Shown here: positions 44,693-56,563 of the stretch, piece after piece | Numbering within the stretch: position 1 is the first letter of the stretch | How the letters are laid out: each line of letters starts with the position of its first letter | NCBI GenBank assembly: GCA_012931725.1 | Contig: CM022946.1 | Span: 76,594,880 to 76,658,879 of the forward strand | DNA: 64,000 bases | Reading direction: 5' to 3' | Origin: Litsea cubeba | Lineage: Eukaryota > Streptophyta > Magnoliopsida > Laurales > Lauraceae | The notes under the pieces: generated by a model | The model's database searches: none | Told to the model about the DNA's origin: nothing | What the model saw: the letters and a program-made list of their open reading frames with translations, nothing else | Program-made: the position numbers and the translations under genes

Positions 44693-45214
44693 CTGATCAT
44701 CTGTCCATTCAAGCATAAGAGAAGCACTTTGATAGTTCAGTCATCTGTGGGAAGCATTGCGTCTGCTGTGATCAAGGGTGGCTCACTTGCTGATCATTTT
44801 TTTTGTCAACGAAATCTCCCTATGTTGGCCGCCAATCACTCCTGAGAATTCTACACATCTTTCCCAGATTTTATGCTCATCTGAGGTAGGCCATTTGATC
44901 TGATCCGTCTCTGTCATCTTTGTGCAATTAGTTTTCATCAAATCCGTTCAGAATTTTTGTTTCTCAAGCAATCACCTTCATTCCAGTTCGAGGTGATTCG
45001 GATTTTTGAAACAAAGATCACTGTGTGATCTGATCATCCAATTGATCATCCAGTGGGGCCCACAGGTCAGATCTGTGCCCAGATTCAAGATCGCCTGTAC
45101 CTATTAATTGAATTTTTCAAGATCTGCTTCGGTTTTGTGGCTGGATTTTCATTCTGACTTGGATTTGGGACTGGATTTCACATATATTCCATCTGTGAGA
45201 ACTCTGTTGTTCTA

Positions 45215-46261
45215 ATGTCTTCTGATCAAACTATTTTGGGTATTACTGTCAAACTTGATGGCACCAATTATCCCTATTAGTCTCATCTCATGCAAAATTT
45301 CCTCAAAGGTCAAAAACTGTGGAAATATGTTGCACAACAGATCCCTACACCAGATAGTAAGGCTGATACGTTTGCGGAATGGGAAGCTTCTGTCGGGGAA
45401 ATAAACTCTGGGATTGCCAATTCAGTCACTCCATCTATTGGGAATCAGTTGGCTAAATTCAATTATCCTAAGGCTGCTTAGGATTATTTAGCACGCTTAT
45501 ATACTCAGTCTAATGCAGCTCGACGGTATCAGTTAGAATGTGAAATCAAAAATGCAGACCAAGGCACTGACTCCATTCATGATTTCTTTATCAAAATGAC
45601 TGCCTTATGGGATCAACTGGCTCTAATGTAACCCACTTTTAAAACTACTGATGATGCTCACACCTTTGAAGTCTATAGGCAGCAGACTGGCCTAGTTCAG
45701 TTTCCTATGGCCCTCCGCCCTGATTTTGAACATGTTCGTGGTCAGTTATTACATCGGACACCACTACCTTTCGTTGATACGACACTCTCAGAACTTCTAG
45801 CAGAAGAGCAAACTCAGTTTTCTCTTACAAGGAAGAAACATGTGGAACCCACCCATGTTCTGTCTGCAAATGTTAGCACCCAACAGAATGATCGCCCTTT
45901 TACTTCTGGTACCAATGACTTTTGCAACTATTGTAAGAAGAAAGGACATTGGAAACGGGATTGCCCAATCAGACCTCAAAGGCCAAACAATAAGAACAAA
46001 CAATCTGGTCCGCAACTCAGTCGTGGTCCCATGCAATCTTATCCACAGCGACCCTATGCGGTAAATGTTATTGAAGATGATTGTTTTGTGCCTCCGCAAA
46101 TGGATCTTACATCTCAAATTCAGGCTATGGTTGATGAGCACATGCAACAGTTGTTTCTGGCTTCCTCCACTGGTTCTGCTTCTCAGATGGCCACTACACC
46201 CTCAGCCTCTGGTTCTGCCATGACCATTTCTGGTCCGTCAGGTACTCTTGATTCTACATGA
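45215..46261 (+). pseudogene. gag: Gag part of the outer Copia, with in-frame stops
   Basis: The frame starts MSSDQTILGITVKLDGTNYP and carries the Copia Gag core (QNFLKGQKLWKYV, DYLARLYTQSNAARRYQLE, SIHDFFIKMTALWDQL) and a CCHC knuckle, CNYCKKKGHWKRDC (about 45922-45963). The frame is continuous, but stops lie at 45278, 45479, 45629 and 46259. Three of the four stand where a Trp is expected (after NYPY, before DYL, before the protease), consistent with G-to-A change of TGG. The rest is a low-complexity Ser/Thr tail. Confidence 0.88.
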
Positions 46262-49221
46262 ATTTTTTATTATGGTGCATCCTATCATATGACAAATGAT
46301 GTTTCCAAACTTCATAATTGTTATACCCCTGCTAGTTCTCTCACCATCCATACAGCTGATGCCACTCCTCTCCCAGTCTCCCTCATTGGCTCCATTTCAA
46401 ATACGTTGATCTCTCTGTCTAATGTTTTATGTGTTCCTCACCTCTCTATCAACTTAATCTCTGTTAGCCAATTGACTTCATCTGGTTTTCTTGTCTCATT
46501 TTCTTCTACTGGTTTATCTGTACAGGATCCGCGCACCGGGAGACAGATTGGGATCGGCCTTAGGTCAGGGGGACTTTACTATCTCCACTCACTGCATCTT
46601 CCATCCTCCAGCATATCCCCTGCCGCACTCGTTTCATCTACATCATCCTTTGCCCTTTGGCACTCTCGTTTAGGCCATTTATCTTTAAATAAAATGAAGC
46701 TTTTATTTACTAGTGGTGTATTTGGCAACATTTCTATATCAGACATTTCTACATGTTTTGGTTGTCAATTTGGTAAACAACATGCTTTCCCTTATAATAA
46801 AAGCACTTCTTTTACTACTGCTCCTTTCGCTTTGGTGCATTCTGATGTCTGGGGACCTGCCTCTCAGCTCACAAAAGGTGGTTCCATTTATTATGTGTTG
46901 TTTATTGATGATTTCACTAGATATACTTGGTTGTATTTAATGAAAAACCGTTCTGAGTTCTACACTATCTACACTGCTTTCTCCACCATGGTTTCCACTC
47001 AGTTTAATACGAGGATTAAGATATTCAGGTCCGACTCCGTGGGAGAATACATGTCCAAGAAATTCCGTTCTTACCTGACCAGTCAAGGGGACTCTAGCTC
47101 AATTATCCTATCCTGCCACACCACAGCAAAATGGTGTTGCAGAACGAAAACACAGACATATCCTAGAAACTGCTAGATCCTTGATTTATTCCTCACATGT
47201 TCCTCTGCAATTTTGGGGGGAAGCAGTCCTGACCGCCATCTATCTAATTAACAGAACACCATCCTCTGTATTATCTGGCACATCTCCCTATGAAAAATTG
47301 TTCTCTTGTAAACCTGACTTGTCCTATCTCAAAGTTTTTGGCTGCACCTGTTTTGTTCTGTTACATGCTAATGAGAGAACCAAACTTTCCCCGAAATCCA
47401 CTGTCTGTGTTTTCTTAGGGTATGGCATCGAACAGAAAGGCTATCGATGCTATGATCCTAAAACCAATAGGTTACGGGTATCTCGTAATGTCACCTTCTT
47501 GGAACATATCCCTTTCTATACTTACCTAGTCAATCCCCTTCTCCTGAGCAACCTACAGTCTATCCTCTTGATCCCTTTCCAGACCTGTTTCCCTCCGATA
47601 CCCCTTCTCCTCCACCCCTGCAAGTATATCATCGTCGGCTCAAACCTCCATCTGCTCCGTTGGAATCTACAGCCCCACCTCCTCCTTCTGATCATGGGCC
47701 CATCTCCTCTGCTCCAGATGTACAGGATCCTCCTCCAACTCAAAGGTATCCTAGTGCGCACCAGAATTCCTCCCTCTAGATTTGGCTTTGTTTGTACTGA
47801 TCATTTTTCTCCATCATATAAGTGCTTCCTTGCAGCAATTCATACCTTGGCAGAACCACAATCCTATAAGGAGGCCGTTGCTCATCCGAACTGGAGGTCT
47901 GCCATCGAAGAAGAACTTGCAGCTCTACAGAAAACTCAAACATGGGATCTTGTTCCTCTTCCCTCCGGGAAATGGGCTATTGGCTGCAAATGGATATTTA
48001 AGATCAAGACCAAATCTGATGGCTCGGTTGATCGTTACAAAGCTCGCTTAGTGGCAAAAGGCTACACACAAGAATATGGGATAGATTATGAGGAGACTTT
48101 TGCTCCGGTTGCTAAGATGACAACTGTTCGTACTTTTATCTCTGTTGCTGCTGTTCGACACTGGCCTCTCTATCAGCTCGATGTCAATAATGATTTCTTG
48201 AATGGATTCCTTCAGGAAGAAATCTATATGCAACCTCCTCCAGGTGTCGTGAGACCTCCTCATGATGTGTGTCGTCTCAAACGTGCTTTATATGGACTCA
48301 AACAAGCCCCTCGTGCTTGGTTTGAACGGTTTAGTACCAGCATCATCAATATTGATTTTTCCCAAAGTGCTTATGACTCCGCTCTCTTCACTCGCTATTC
48401 GCGATCTGGCTGTGTTTTCTTATTACTCTATGTTGATGATATAATTATCACTGGCAGTGATACTTCTGGTATTCTATCCTTGAAGCGTTTTCTTCATCGA
48501 CAGTTTGAGATGAAAGATTTGGGTCATCTGCGGTACTTTCTAGGCATTGAGGTTGCCTACTCTCCCTCAGGATACCTTCTGTCGCAAACGAAATACTGCA
48601 ATGAAGTTCTCCAACGGGCTGGACTCACAGATCTTAAGCCTGTCTCTACTCCGATTGAACATAATCTGAAGCTTCGAACTTCTGCTGGAGATCTACTTTC
48701 TGATCCAACTCGTTATGATGAAGTGGTCGGCAGCCTGGTTTATCTGACCATTACCAGACCAAATATTGCCTATGCGGTACATGTGGTGAGCCAATTTGTT
48801 GCGCAACCCACTCATCTTCATTGGGCCGCTCTACTACGCATACTGAGATACTTACAAGGAAGTTCCAACCGCGCCCTCCTTCTTTCCTCCAGTCAAAATC
48901 TTACTCTGCATGGCTATTTTGATTCTGACTGGGCAGGAGATGTCAATGATCGACACTTTACCACAGGCTTCTCTATCTTTCTTGGCTCCTCTCTCATCTC
49001 TTGGAAGAGCAAGAAACAGGAAGTTGTTTCACGGTCATCCGCTGAAGCTGAATATCGTGCTGTATCTCACACTACTACTGAAATTATTTGGCTTCGCTGG
49101 TTACTTCGAGATTTAGGAGTTCTAGTTCCTAAATCTACCCCCTCTTTACGGATAGTGAAAGTGCACGGAAACTGGCAACAACTGATGTGTTTCACGAACA
49201 GTCCAAACATCTTGAAGTTGA
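46262..49221 (+). pseudogene. pol: Pol part of the outer Copia, interrupted in RNase H
   Basis: Continues the Gag frame to 47176. Where the protease active site DSG is expected, the codons read YYG (46268-46276). The pre-integrase HHCC region (HSRLGHLS...CFGCQFGK) is at about 46663-46788. The integrase core has HSDVWGP and RSDSVGEY, then a frameshift near 47110-47180. From 47181 the frame holds the integrase end and RT (KWIFKIKTKSDGSVDRYKARL; DVNNDFLNG, where Ala is usual in place of the second D; YVDD at 48430-48441). RNase H follows (FDSDWAGD, SSAEAEYRAVS), with another frame slip after about 49140. The coding region stops at 49221, where the second Copia inserted. A short remainder lies after 58574. 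Confidence 0.9.
49217..49221. repeat. Target-site duplication GTTGA (left copy)
   Basis: GTTGA precedes the inner Copia LTR at 49222 and follows its 3' LTR at 58570-58574. It lies in the RNase H coding sequence of the outer Copia. Confidence 0.95.
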
Positions 49222-51229
49222 TGTTGGGATTGGTGTATGCCCTAAAGCCCACTAGCTGCACTCTCATCTTTTGTTACTGGATATTTACTGGTTATTTAAT
49301 TGAAAGACTCTTTTATGCTTAAACATGTATATATGTATGGTTGCGTAAGGCCCATTGTTTCTAGTAAATGAATTAGGTGTGTAGTGGCTTCACACAGATA
49401 GGTCTGATTCATGGATATTGGAAACAACAAATTAGTTCATAACTGAAAGATGGAGTTGGGCACTTAATCTTGGTATAAGTTATAATGAGATACTCTCCTA
49501 TATAGGGTGACATACCTAAGTCACGGGAGGGCTTTCCCGGATCTATCTCATTAGTGCATGTGTCATGCATTGAACAGGACCATTGTAGGTGTGATCTCTA
49601 AAATAGTACTATCACAGAGAGAGATCAAGTCACCTCATGCTACTGAGTGACCGGTGCTCTTAATCTTGAGCATTTGTGGATGAACTGACGAAGTCAAGTT
49701 CTTGTGCTTTAATTCACTATGGGTGAGATTCTTTTCGTGGGTCAACAGCTCTGTGTTTTGGGTACTCGGACTTGATCAGTTGGGACGTGCAGATGCAATA
49801 TAGAATCTATGCCATCTGATGATGGAATAATCGTCCCCTTAGAATTATCCGATTAATCATCAAAATCTAAGATCTTAGTATATGGATGTTCCATATGGAT
49901 ATTGAACTTGTGGGTCGCTCCCTGGATCAAGAGAATGATATTCGAATGATGATTATGTTTAAGGATATGAAGTTCTAAGGTTCAGATGTAATCGGGAAGG
50001 TTGATAGTACATGTGATAACCTGACTCGATTATGGATGTTACATAGAGGGGCATTCAGGTCATTACACTTAGTAGGTCGAAGACAACCTTCATTTTATGA
50101 CGAGCTTATTATATTATATATTTGTCCTTGGAGTTCAACCATAACTCTTTAGTGGAATGAGTTAAGGTTAAGATGGTCTTAATGTTGCTATGGGTTTAGC
50201 ATGGACATTTTGGTCATTTTGGGAGCCAATGACAAATATGTCTTTTGGTCCCTTCTCTAGTCACTTTCCAAGATTGGCATGGTTTCCTAAGATGTTTAGA
50301 TAACATAAGGATGAATTATTTTAGTGGAAAGATAATTTTGAGTTTAAATTCAAATAGGCCTTTGATGGCATACATGAATTTAACTCTAGATAAATTGTAT
50401 GTGGGCCATGGTGTGCATTGATATGTGGGACATCCATAATAGGATTTCCATGGGTAAGGTTTCCAACTTTGAGTAGGACTCTCTACTTGGAAAGTTGGAC
50501 TCCTCTTTGGATTAGCATTCCTATGAGTTAGTTTCCTTTTTGGATTAGAAACTTAAAATTAGTAAGTGTTCTACAACTAGGATTACTAATTGTATGGAAA
50601 GTTCCTTTTAGTTTCCTTTTCTAATTGGAGTGTTTCTTAAAGGAAATAAGTCTTTCCTTTTTGGACATCAATTAGAATAAGGAGAGATAACTTAATGGGA
50701 AAGGTTTCCAAGAAGTTTCTATAAAAGAAACCAAGCATCCCCATGGACGTCCAACACTTTGTAAGACACTAAGAGTCCCACACGTCCGGCCCCTTGAAGC
50801 TCTTTCTTCTTCATTGAAGAAAGTTAAGGTCTGAGATTTTCCCTTGGAGAAATAGTTCTTGTTTCCTAGATTAAGATCCCACCATCTTAGCCAATCAGAT
50901 TTGGAAGTGAGATAGAGGAGAAGATCAAAGGCAATACTGGTGCAAGAAAATTCCAGCAACTTGTTTGCAAATTGCAAGTCTGAGTTCAGGCCTTTGGATC
51001 TATTTTTTCAGAGATTTGAAGTCTACAAATCTTCGAGGTATGAGTCTTCTTCATTCTCCTTTAATTATACACTTGTTGATCATGATTTAATGGAGTTTCT
51101 ATGCGATTCTTTATGGCTGATTTCCGCTGCATAGTGCAGAAATCAGATTTTTTAAAATCTGTCATGCTTTGCATCAGCCATAGTAGTCTCTTTATGAGAA
51201 GTTTCAGATCTGAATCGCGGTTTCTTTCA
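49222..51229 (+). repeat. 5' LTR of the inner Copia
   Basis: 2008 bp. A TATAAAAG box lies at 50720-50727 in the second half of the LTR. The end TTTCTTTCA is followed after one base by the primer site. A truncated older relative lies at 21373-23017. Open pieces inside are not genes. Confidence 0.95.
50720..50727 (+). promoter_or_regulatory. TATA box in the inner Copia LTR
   Basis: TATAAAAG in TTTCTATAAAAGAAACC, repeated at the same place in the 3' LTR (about 58060). It would start the element transcript about 500 bp before the LTR end. Confidence 0.6.
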
Positions 51230-51230
51230 G

Positions 51231-51242
51231 TGGTATCAGAGC
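51231..51242 (+). other. Primer-binding site of the inner Copia
   Basis: TGGTATCAGAGC, a perfect complement to the initiator-Met tRNA 3' end, one base after the LTR. Confidence 0.95.
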
Positions 51243-52909
51243 CACTCCATGTGAAATCATGATCCCATGTTGTGTATGATTAATCCTAGATTGATTATGG
51301 GTATGGTGGCACCCTATTAAAGTTATGTTGTGATGCATGTTGTGTGCAAGTTTCATTAACATTGCTGGGATTTATTTTCCAGATTTGTTTAATGATGCAC
51401 ATAGTGAGTTTGCATGCACTAACCTCTTTGTTTGCAGCCATGTATTGCATCCTTGATGGTTCGTATGATTGTTATGTGGATTTGGATGTTTTTTAATTAG
51501 TTGGAAAGTGTACGATTGCGCGGTTAGCAATCATAGGAAGTTGTAAAGTTTCCTTAATTTTATTCCAACTAGTCTTGATGTAAGCTTTCTTGAAAAGCAT
51601 AGGAATCTCCAATGTAATTTTGGTTTTGTTTCAAGACAAGAAGGTTGCAAGAAATTGGAATCCTTGGAGATGAAGGAGTCAAGACTTCTAGATGCATGAG
51701 GAGTCCTAATTCGATTAGGATTCGAAATCCTAAGAACAGGGAGCCATCAAGGAATGCATACTTTTATTTGCTTTTCTATATGGAATGCATGGTTAAATGC
51801 TTTATATAATTGCTATAATTGTCACCTAGAAACATGGCCACCATTTGGTTCTAAAATTGGCATCTTTATTGTATTAGATTGTTTTTAGTTTGGCAAATTG
51901 TTTTAAACGGAACTTAGACCAGCACCTTCTATTTGTCTAAGGTTTGAAATTGGATAGGGTTTAGTTTATCTTGGTATCCTTGGTTTCCAAAGAAGGCTAA
52001 ACTAAAATCTAATTAGATGCTACCTATGGGTTTTCATAACCCAAGATAGGTTTTTGACTCTTTGAAGGGATTTGCTCAAATGTTTTAAAGCAAATGTTAT
52101 TTGATTTTAAGATGACTTAAGTCATAAATTTAATTAACCAAGTTTGCTAGATTTAAAAAGAGCTTTTGAGTAAAGCAATGTAAAGGTCAAAAAGTATAAA
52201 CCCTAGCGATAAATAATCAAGTGGGAGAGGGGTTTTAGGAAAGACCCCACGGCCTTCCATTTTCGGTTCATGTTATCTCATTAAAGTGTTAGTAGGAACG
52301 GCCATCCCTTCGGTGGAGTTCTTTAACTAAAGACCGCTTTGATGGGTTAATGGGTGAACTAATGTAAATATTCGTAATGAGGTGTTAGTAGGAGCGGCCA
52401 TCCCTTCGGTGGAGTTCTTTACTAAAGATCACTTCTATAGAATGTCAATGAAGTGTTGGTGGGAGCGGCCATCCCTTCGGTGGAGCTCTTTACTAAAGTT
52501 CACTTCTAGGAAGGATAAAAGTCTCTTTCCTTCGGAAGACTTAATCATAGACATTCTGGGAATTTCATAAGAGATGGTTATACACTTGACATAAGATGGT
52601 GATGACCTCTCCTTAGGAGTTAAGGGTTATTTGTCATATGAGGCCAAACCAATCAGTGATTGGACTACCACTGGATGTGTGTCCAGATAGTGATAATCCA
52701 AATAAGTCTGCCTTAATTCAACGTGACTGTAGGCTCGGCCATCCCTTCGATGGAGGGTCTATGAGGAGGTTGAAACACTGATACATTATGATTGGGGTTG
52801 AATAATGTAAAAAGTTTCGTGCTTTGTTTTTCCTTTTATAACAAGCACCATATGCATATTACATATATACTGCATGCCTAATTATAAACCGTTTTATATC
52901 CAGAAAGAG
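51243..52909 (+). other. Long untranslated leader of the inner Copia with direct repeats
   Basis: About 1.67 kb without a gene. From about 52290 to 52510 a unit with GGAGCGGCCATCCCTTCGGT and GAGTTCTTTACTAAAG recurs three times, spaced about 70-100 bp. A fourth partial copy is at about 52735. The repeats may fold as RNA packaging or translation structures, which is conjecture. Confidence 0.7.
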
Positions 52910-55900
52910 ATGGGTAAAGATTCTTTTAGTCCGTTGATGTGCATTCTTCGTGAGAACAAACTGACTGGCCCTAACTACGTAGACTGGAAAAGAAATCTTG
53001 ACATAGTACTCACAGCCGAGGAGTACAAGTATGTCTTGCTGGAAAACTGTCCCGATATTGATACTAATTCTACTGATGACCAGCGAGAGGCTGAAAGGAA
53101 ATGGAAGAAAGCGAACAGCATGGCTAAATGCTACATGCTCGCTTCCATGTCCAACGTGTTGCAAACACAGCACGAGCATATGGACACAGCCTATGAAATC
53201 ATGATGTCCTTGTCTGAGATGTTCGCAGACAAGAGCAGGCCAGCTAGGCAAGCTGCTATGAGGACCATCATGAATGCTAGGATGGCTGAGGGAACACCTG
53301 TCAGAGAGCATATGCTCAAGCTGATGGATTGTTTCAATGAAGCTGTGATTCTAGGGCTGAGATTGATGCAGGGAGTCAAACTGACATGATTCTTGAAACT
53401 CTGCCGGATTCTTTCAATCAGTTCAAGCTCAACTTCAATATGAGCAAGATGGACATGACTCTACCTGAGTTAATGAAAGAACTCCAGGCGGCAGAGGCCA
53501 TCATGAAGCCCAAAGCCCAAGCTCATTTTTTCCAGTCTTCCTCTAAACTGAACCCGAAAGGGAAGAAGTCCAAGAAGAAGCAGAATAAGGGAAAAGGGCA
53601 GAAAAAGGACAATGCTGGTAATAAGAAGGACAAGGGTACAGATGGAAAGCCCAAAGGGAAATGCTTCAAGTGTGGCCTGAAAGGTCATTGGAAGAAAGAT
53701 TGTCCCAAGTTCCTGGCCTTAGTTAAGAAAGGTACATCTTTTTCATACTACATTGAAACTTGTCTAGTGGTTGATTCTACTGACTCATGGATAGTAGACT
53801 CAGGAGCCACTAATCATATCTGCAATTCATTGCAGGGGTTTCAGATAATGCAGAGAATTGAGAAAGGAGAGTTTGCCTTTAGAGTCGGAACTGGAGCTAA
53901 AGTTTGGGCAGTTGCAGTAGGAGTTGTTACCTTACATTTTCCATGTAATAGGATATTAGTTTTAAATAATGTTTTATGTGTTCCAGACATGAGGAAGAAT
54001 TTAATTTCAGTTTCCAGATTAATTGAACTTAATTATTCAGTTTCTTTCCATTCTGGTATTGATATCAGTAGAGATGGAAATATTATATGTTCCGGTAGAA
54101 TACATGACAACTTATTTTATATATATCCTATTGCTCCCACACTGCATAATGTACAACAAGAAAACTCAACTTCCCTTAAGAGAAAGGTATCTTCAATCAA
54201 TGACACATATCTTTGGCACTTATGTTTGGGTCACATTAACCTAAAATGGATTCAGAGGTTGGTAGAAGATGGGCCCTTAAGCTCATTAGATTTCGAACCT
54301 TTTCCTCAGTGCGAATCTTGTCTCAAGGGAAAGATGACCAAACGGTCATTCTCTAGAAAGGGACTAAGGTCAAAGGAGTTGTTAGAATTGATTCACACTG
54401 ATGTGTGTGGTCCTATGAACAAACCGGCTCGAGGAGGGTATGAGTATTACATCACTTTCACCGATGATTACTCTAGGTATGGATATGTATACTTAATGCG
54501 ACGCAAGTCTGAGGCGTTTGATAAGTTCAAACAATTCAAGACTGAGGCGGAGCTACAACAACGGAAACATATCAAAGCCCTCGATCTGATCAAGGTGGCG
54601 AGTACCTCCTGGGTGAGTTCAAGGAGTACCTCACACAACATGAGATTGTGTCTCAGTTGTCTGCACCGGGTACACCCCAGCAAAATGGTGTAGCGGAGAG
54701 AAGAAACCGTACCCTTCTTGATATGGTAAGGTCCATGATGAGTCATGCAACCCTACCGATATCTTTTTGGGGATATGCCCTAGAAGCAGCAGCATACATT
54801 TTAAATCCGGTACCTTCTAAATCAGTACCTAGGACACCCCAAGAAATGTGGACAAGTCGAAAACCTAGTTTGAGACATATTCACATTTGGGGTTGTCCAG
54901 CCTATGTACTAAATGATAAAGCTACCAAGCTGGAACCCAGATCAGAAATGTGCTACTTCATTGGGTATCCTAAGGGAACGAGAGGTGGCATCTTTTATCA
55001 TCCAAAGGAGCAGAAAGTGCTCATCAGCACTCATGCTAGGTACTTGGAGGATGATTGTATGATGCACCAAGAGCTTAGTTGTAAAGAAACCCTTGAGGAG
55101 ATTCTTCCGGGATCTCCTATAACATCTGTACCAGATCCTGAGACAGTAGATGAACAAGACATTCCTTTAAACACTCCGGAGCCTCGTCGTAGTGGGAGAA
55201 TTCCTAGACAACCAGATAGATATCTAGGAGTGTCTTTAAAGACAGACTCTGTGGATATGGTTGAGGATCCTACTAGTTACGATGAAGCAGTAACGGATAT
55301 AGATGCTGACATGTGGCAGCAAGCGATAAAATCTGAATTGCATTCTATGTATCTATATGATGCAACCAGAGGGATTCATTGCTAGTGGTCAAGATAACAT
55401 GGTTTGTAAACTTAAGAAGTCCATTTATGGACTTAAGCAAGCATCTAAGGCATGGAACATCAAGTTTGATCGGGCAGTCAAATCCTTTGGCTTTGATCAA
55501 AACATTGATGAACCATGTGTGTATGAGAAAGAAGTGGTAATGCAGTCATATTTTTGGTCCTATATGTAGATGACATATTGCTCATTGGAAATGATGTAGG
55601 TGCATTGTCATCCACAAAGGTTTGGTTATCATCTCAATTTCAGATGAAGGATTTGGGTGAGGCAAGCTACATCTTAGGGATCAAGCTCCTGCGTGATCGC
55701 AAGAATAAGATGTTAGCCCTATCCCAATCTTCATATATTGAGAAGATATTGGTCAAGTTTAACATGCATGACTCCAAGAAGGGCCTCCTACCTTCTAGAC
55801 ATGGAGTACCACTGTCCCGAGATCAATGTCCAAAGACATCTGAAGAGATAGAGACGATGAGGAGAGTTCCATATGCATCCGCTGTTGGAAGCCTCATGTA

Positions 55901-56489
55901 TGCTATGTTATGTACTAGACCAGATATTTGCTTTGCCGTTGGCATGGTTAGCAGATATCAGTCAAACCCTGGACCTATGCATTGGACAGCAGTTAAGCAT
56001 ATATTCAAGTATCTTCGGAGAACGAAAGATTATATGCTAACCTTTCGAGCAGATGATCTAACGCCATTGGCGTATACAGACTCTGATTTCCAATCTGATA
56101 GTGATGCCAGAAAGTCTACCTCAGGGTACGTCTTTACTTTGTCAGGAGGGGCTATATCATGGAGAAGTGTCAAGCAATCCTGTATAGCTGATTCTACCAT
56201 GGAAGCAGAGTATGTGGCGGCATCGGAAGCTGCGAAGGAAGCGGTATGGCTCAGAAAATTCCTGTTGGAATTGAGAGTTGTTCCTGCAGTGCATAAACCG
56301 ATTGTCATGTACTGCGATAACACTGGTGCTGTAGCACAGTGCAAAGAGCCCAGGAATCACAAGAAAGGCAAGCACATTCAGAGAAAGTACCACTTGATCC
56401 GGGAATTCATTCAGGATGGAGAGATAGTGGTGGAGCATATTGCTTTAGCAAATAACTTAGCTGGCCCATTCACTAAGACTCTTACTTAG
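52910..56489 (+). pseudogene. gag-pol: Gag-Pol of the inner Copia, frameshifted and deleted in RT
   Basis: I start at MGKDSFSPLMCILREN (52910). The Gag core includes NYVDWKRNLDIVL. A frame slip near 53355 precedes LETLPDSFNQFKLN. The CCHC knuckle CFKCGLKGHWKKDC is at about 53660-53701, protease DSGATNHI at about 53800, and HHCC at about 54215-54320. Integrase has HTDVCGP, then a frame slip near 54580 before the second Asp and GTPQQNGVAERRNR. The RT start is missing: the frame runs from ELHSMY straight into YMMQPEGF near 55350, a loss of roughly 110 residues including the first catalytic Asp. After a slip near 55550 come YVDDILLIG (about 55563), RNase H (YTDSDFQSD, STMEAEYVAAS) and the stop at 56489 (KTLT). 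Confidence 0.93.
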
Positions 56490-56552
56490 AAAGTCTTCAC
56501 TTCTCATGTTGAGTCTATGGGTGTTAGGTTAGGAAGTAGTGATCTTTAGTGC

Positions 56553-56563
56553 AAGTGGGAGTT
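56553..56563 (+). other. Polypurine tract of the inner Copia
   Basis: AAGTGGGAGTT lies just before TGTTGGGATT of the 3' LTR, in the usual GCAAGTGGGAG context of plant Copia elements. Confidence 0.85.

Noticed and set aside
50672..50977. 101-residue minus-strand frame repeated at 58012-58317
   Set aside because: It is duplicated only because it lies in the two LTRs of the inner Copia, and it has no protein features.
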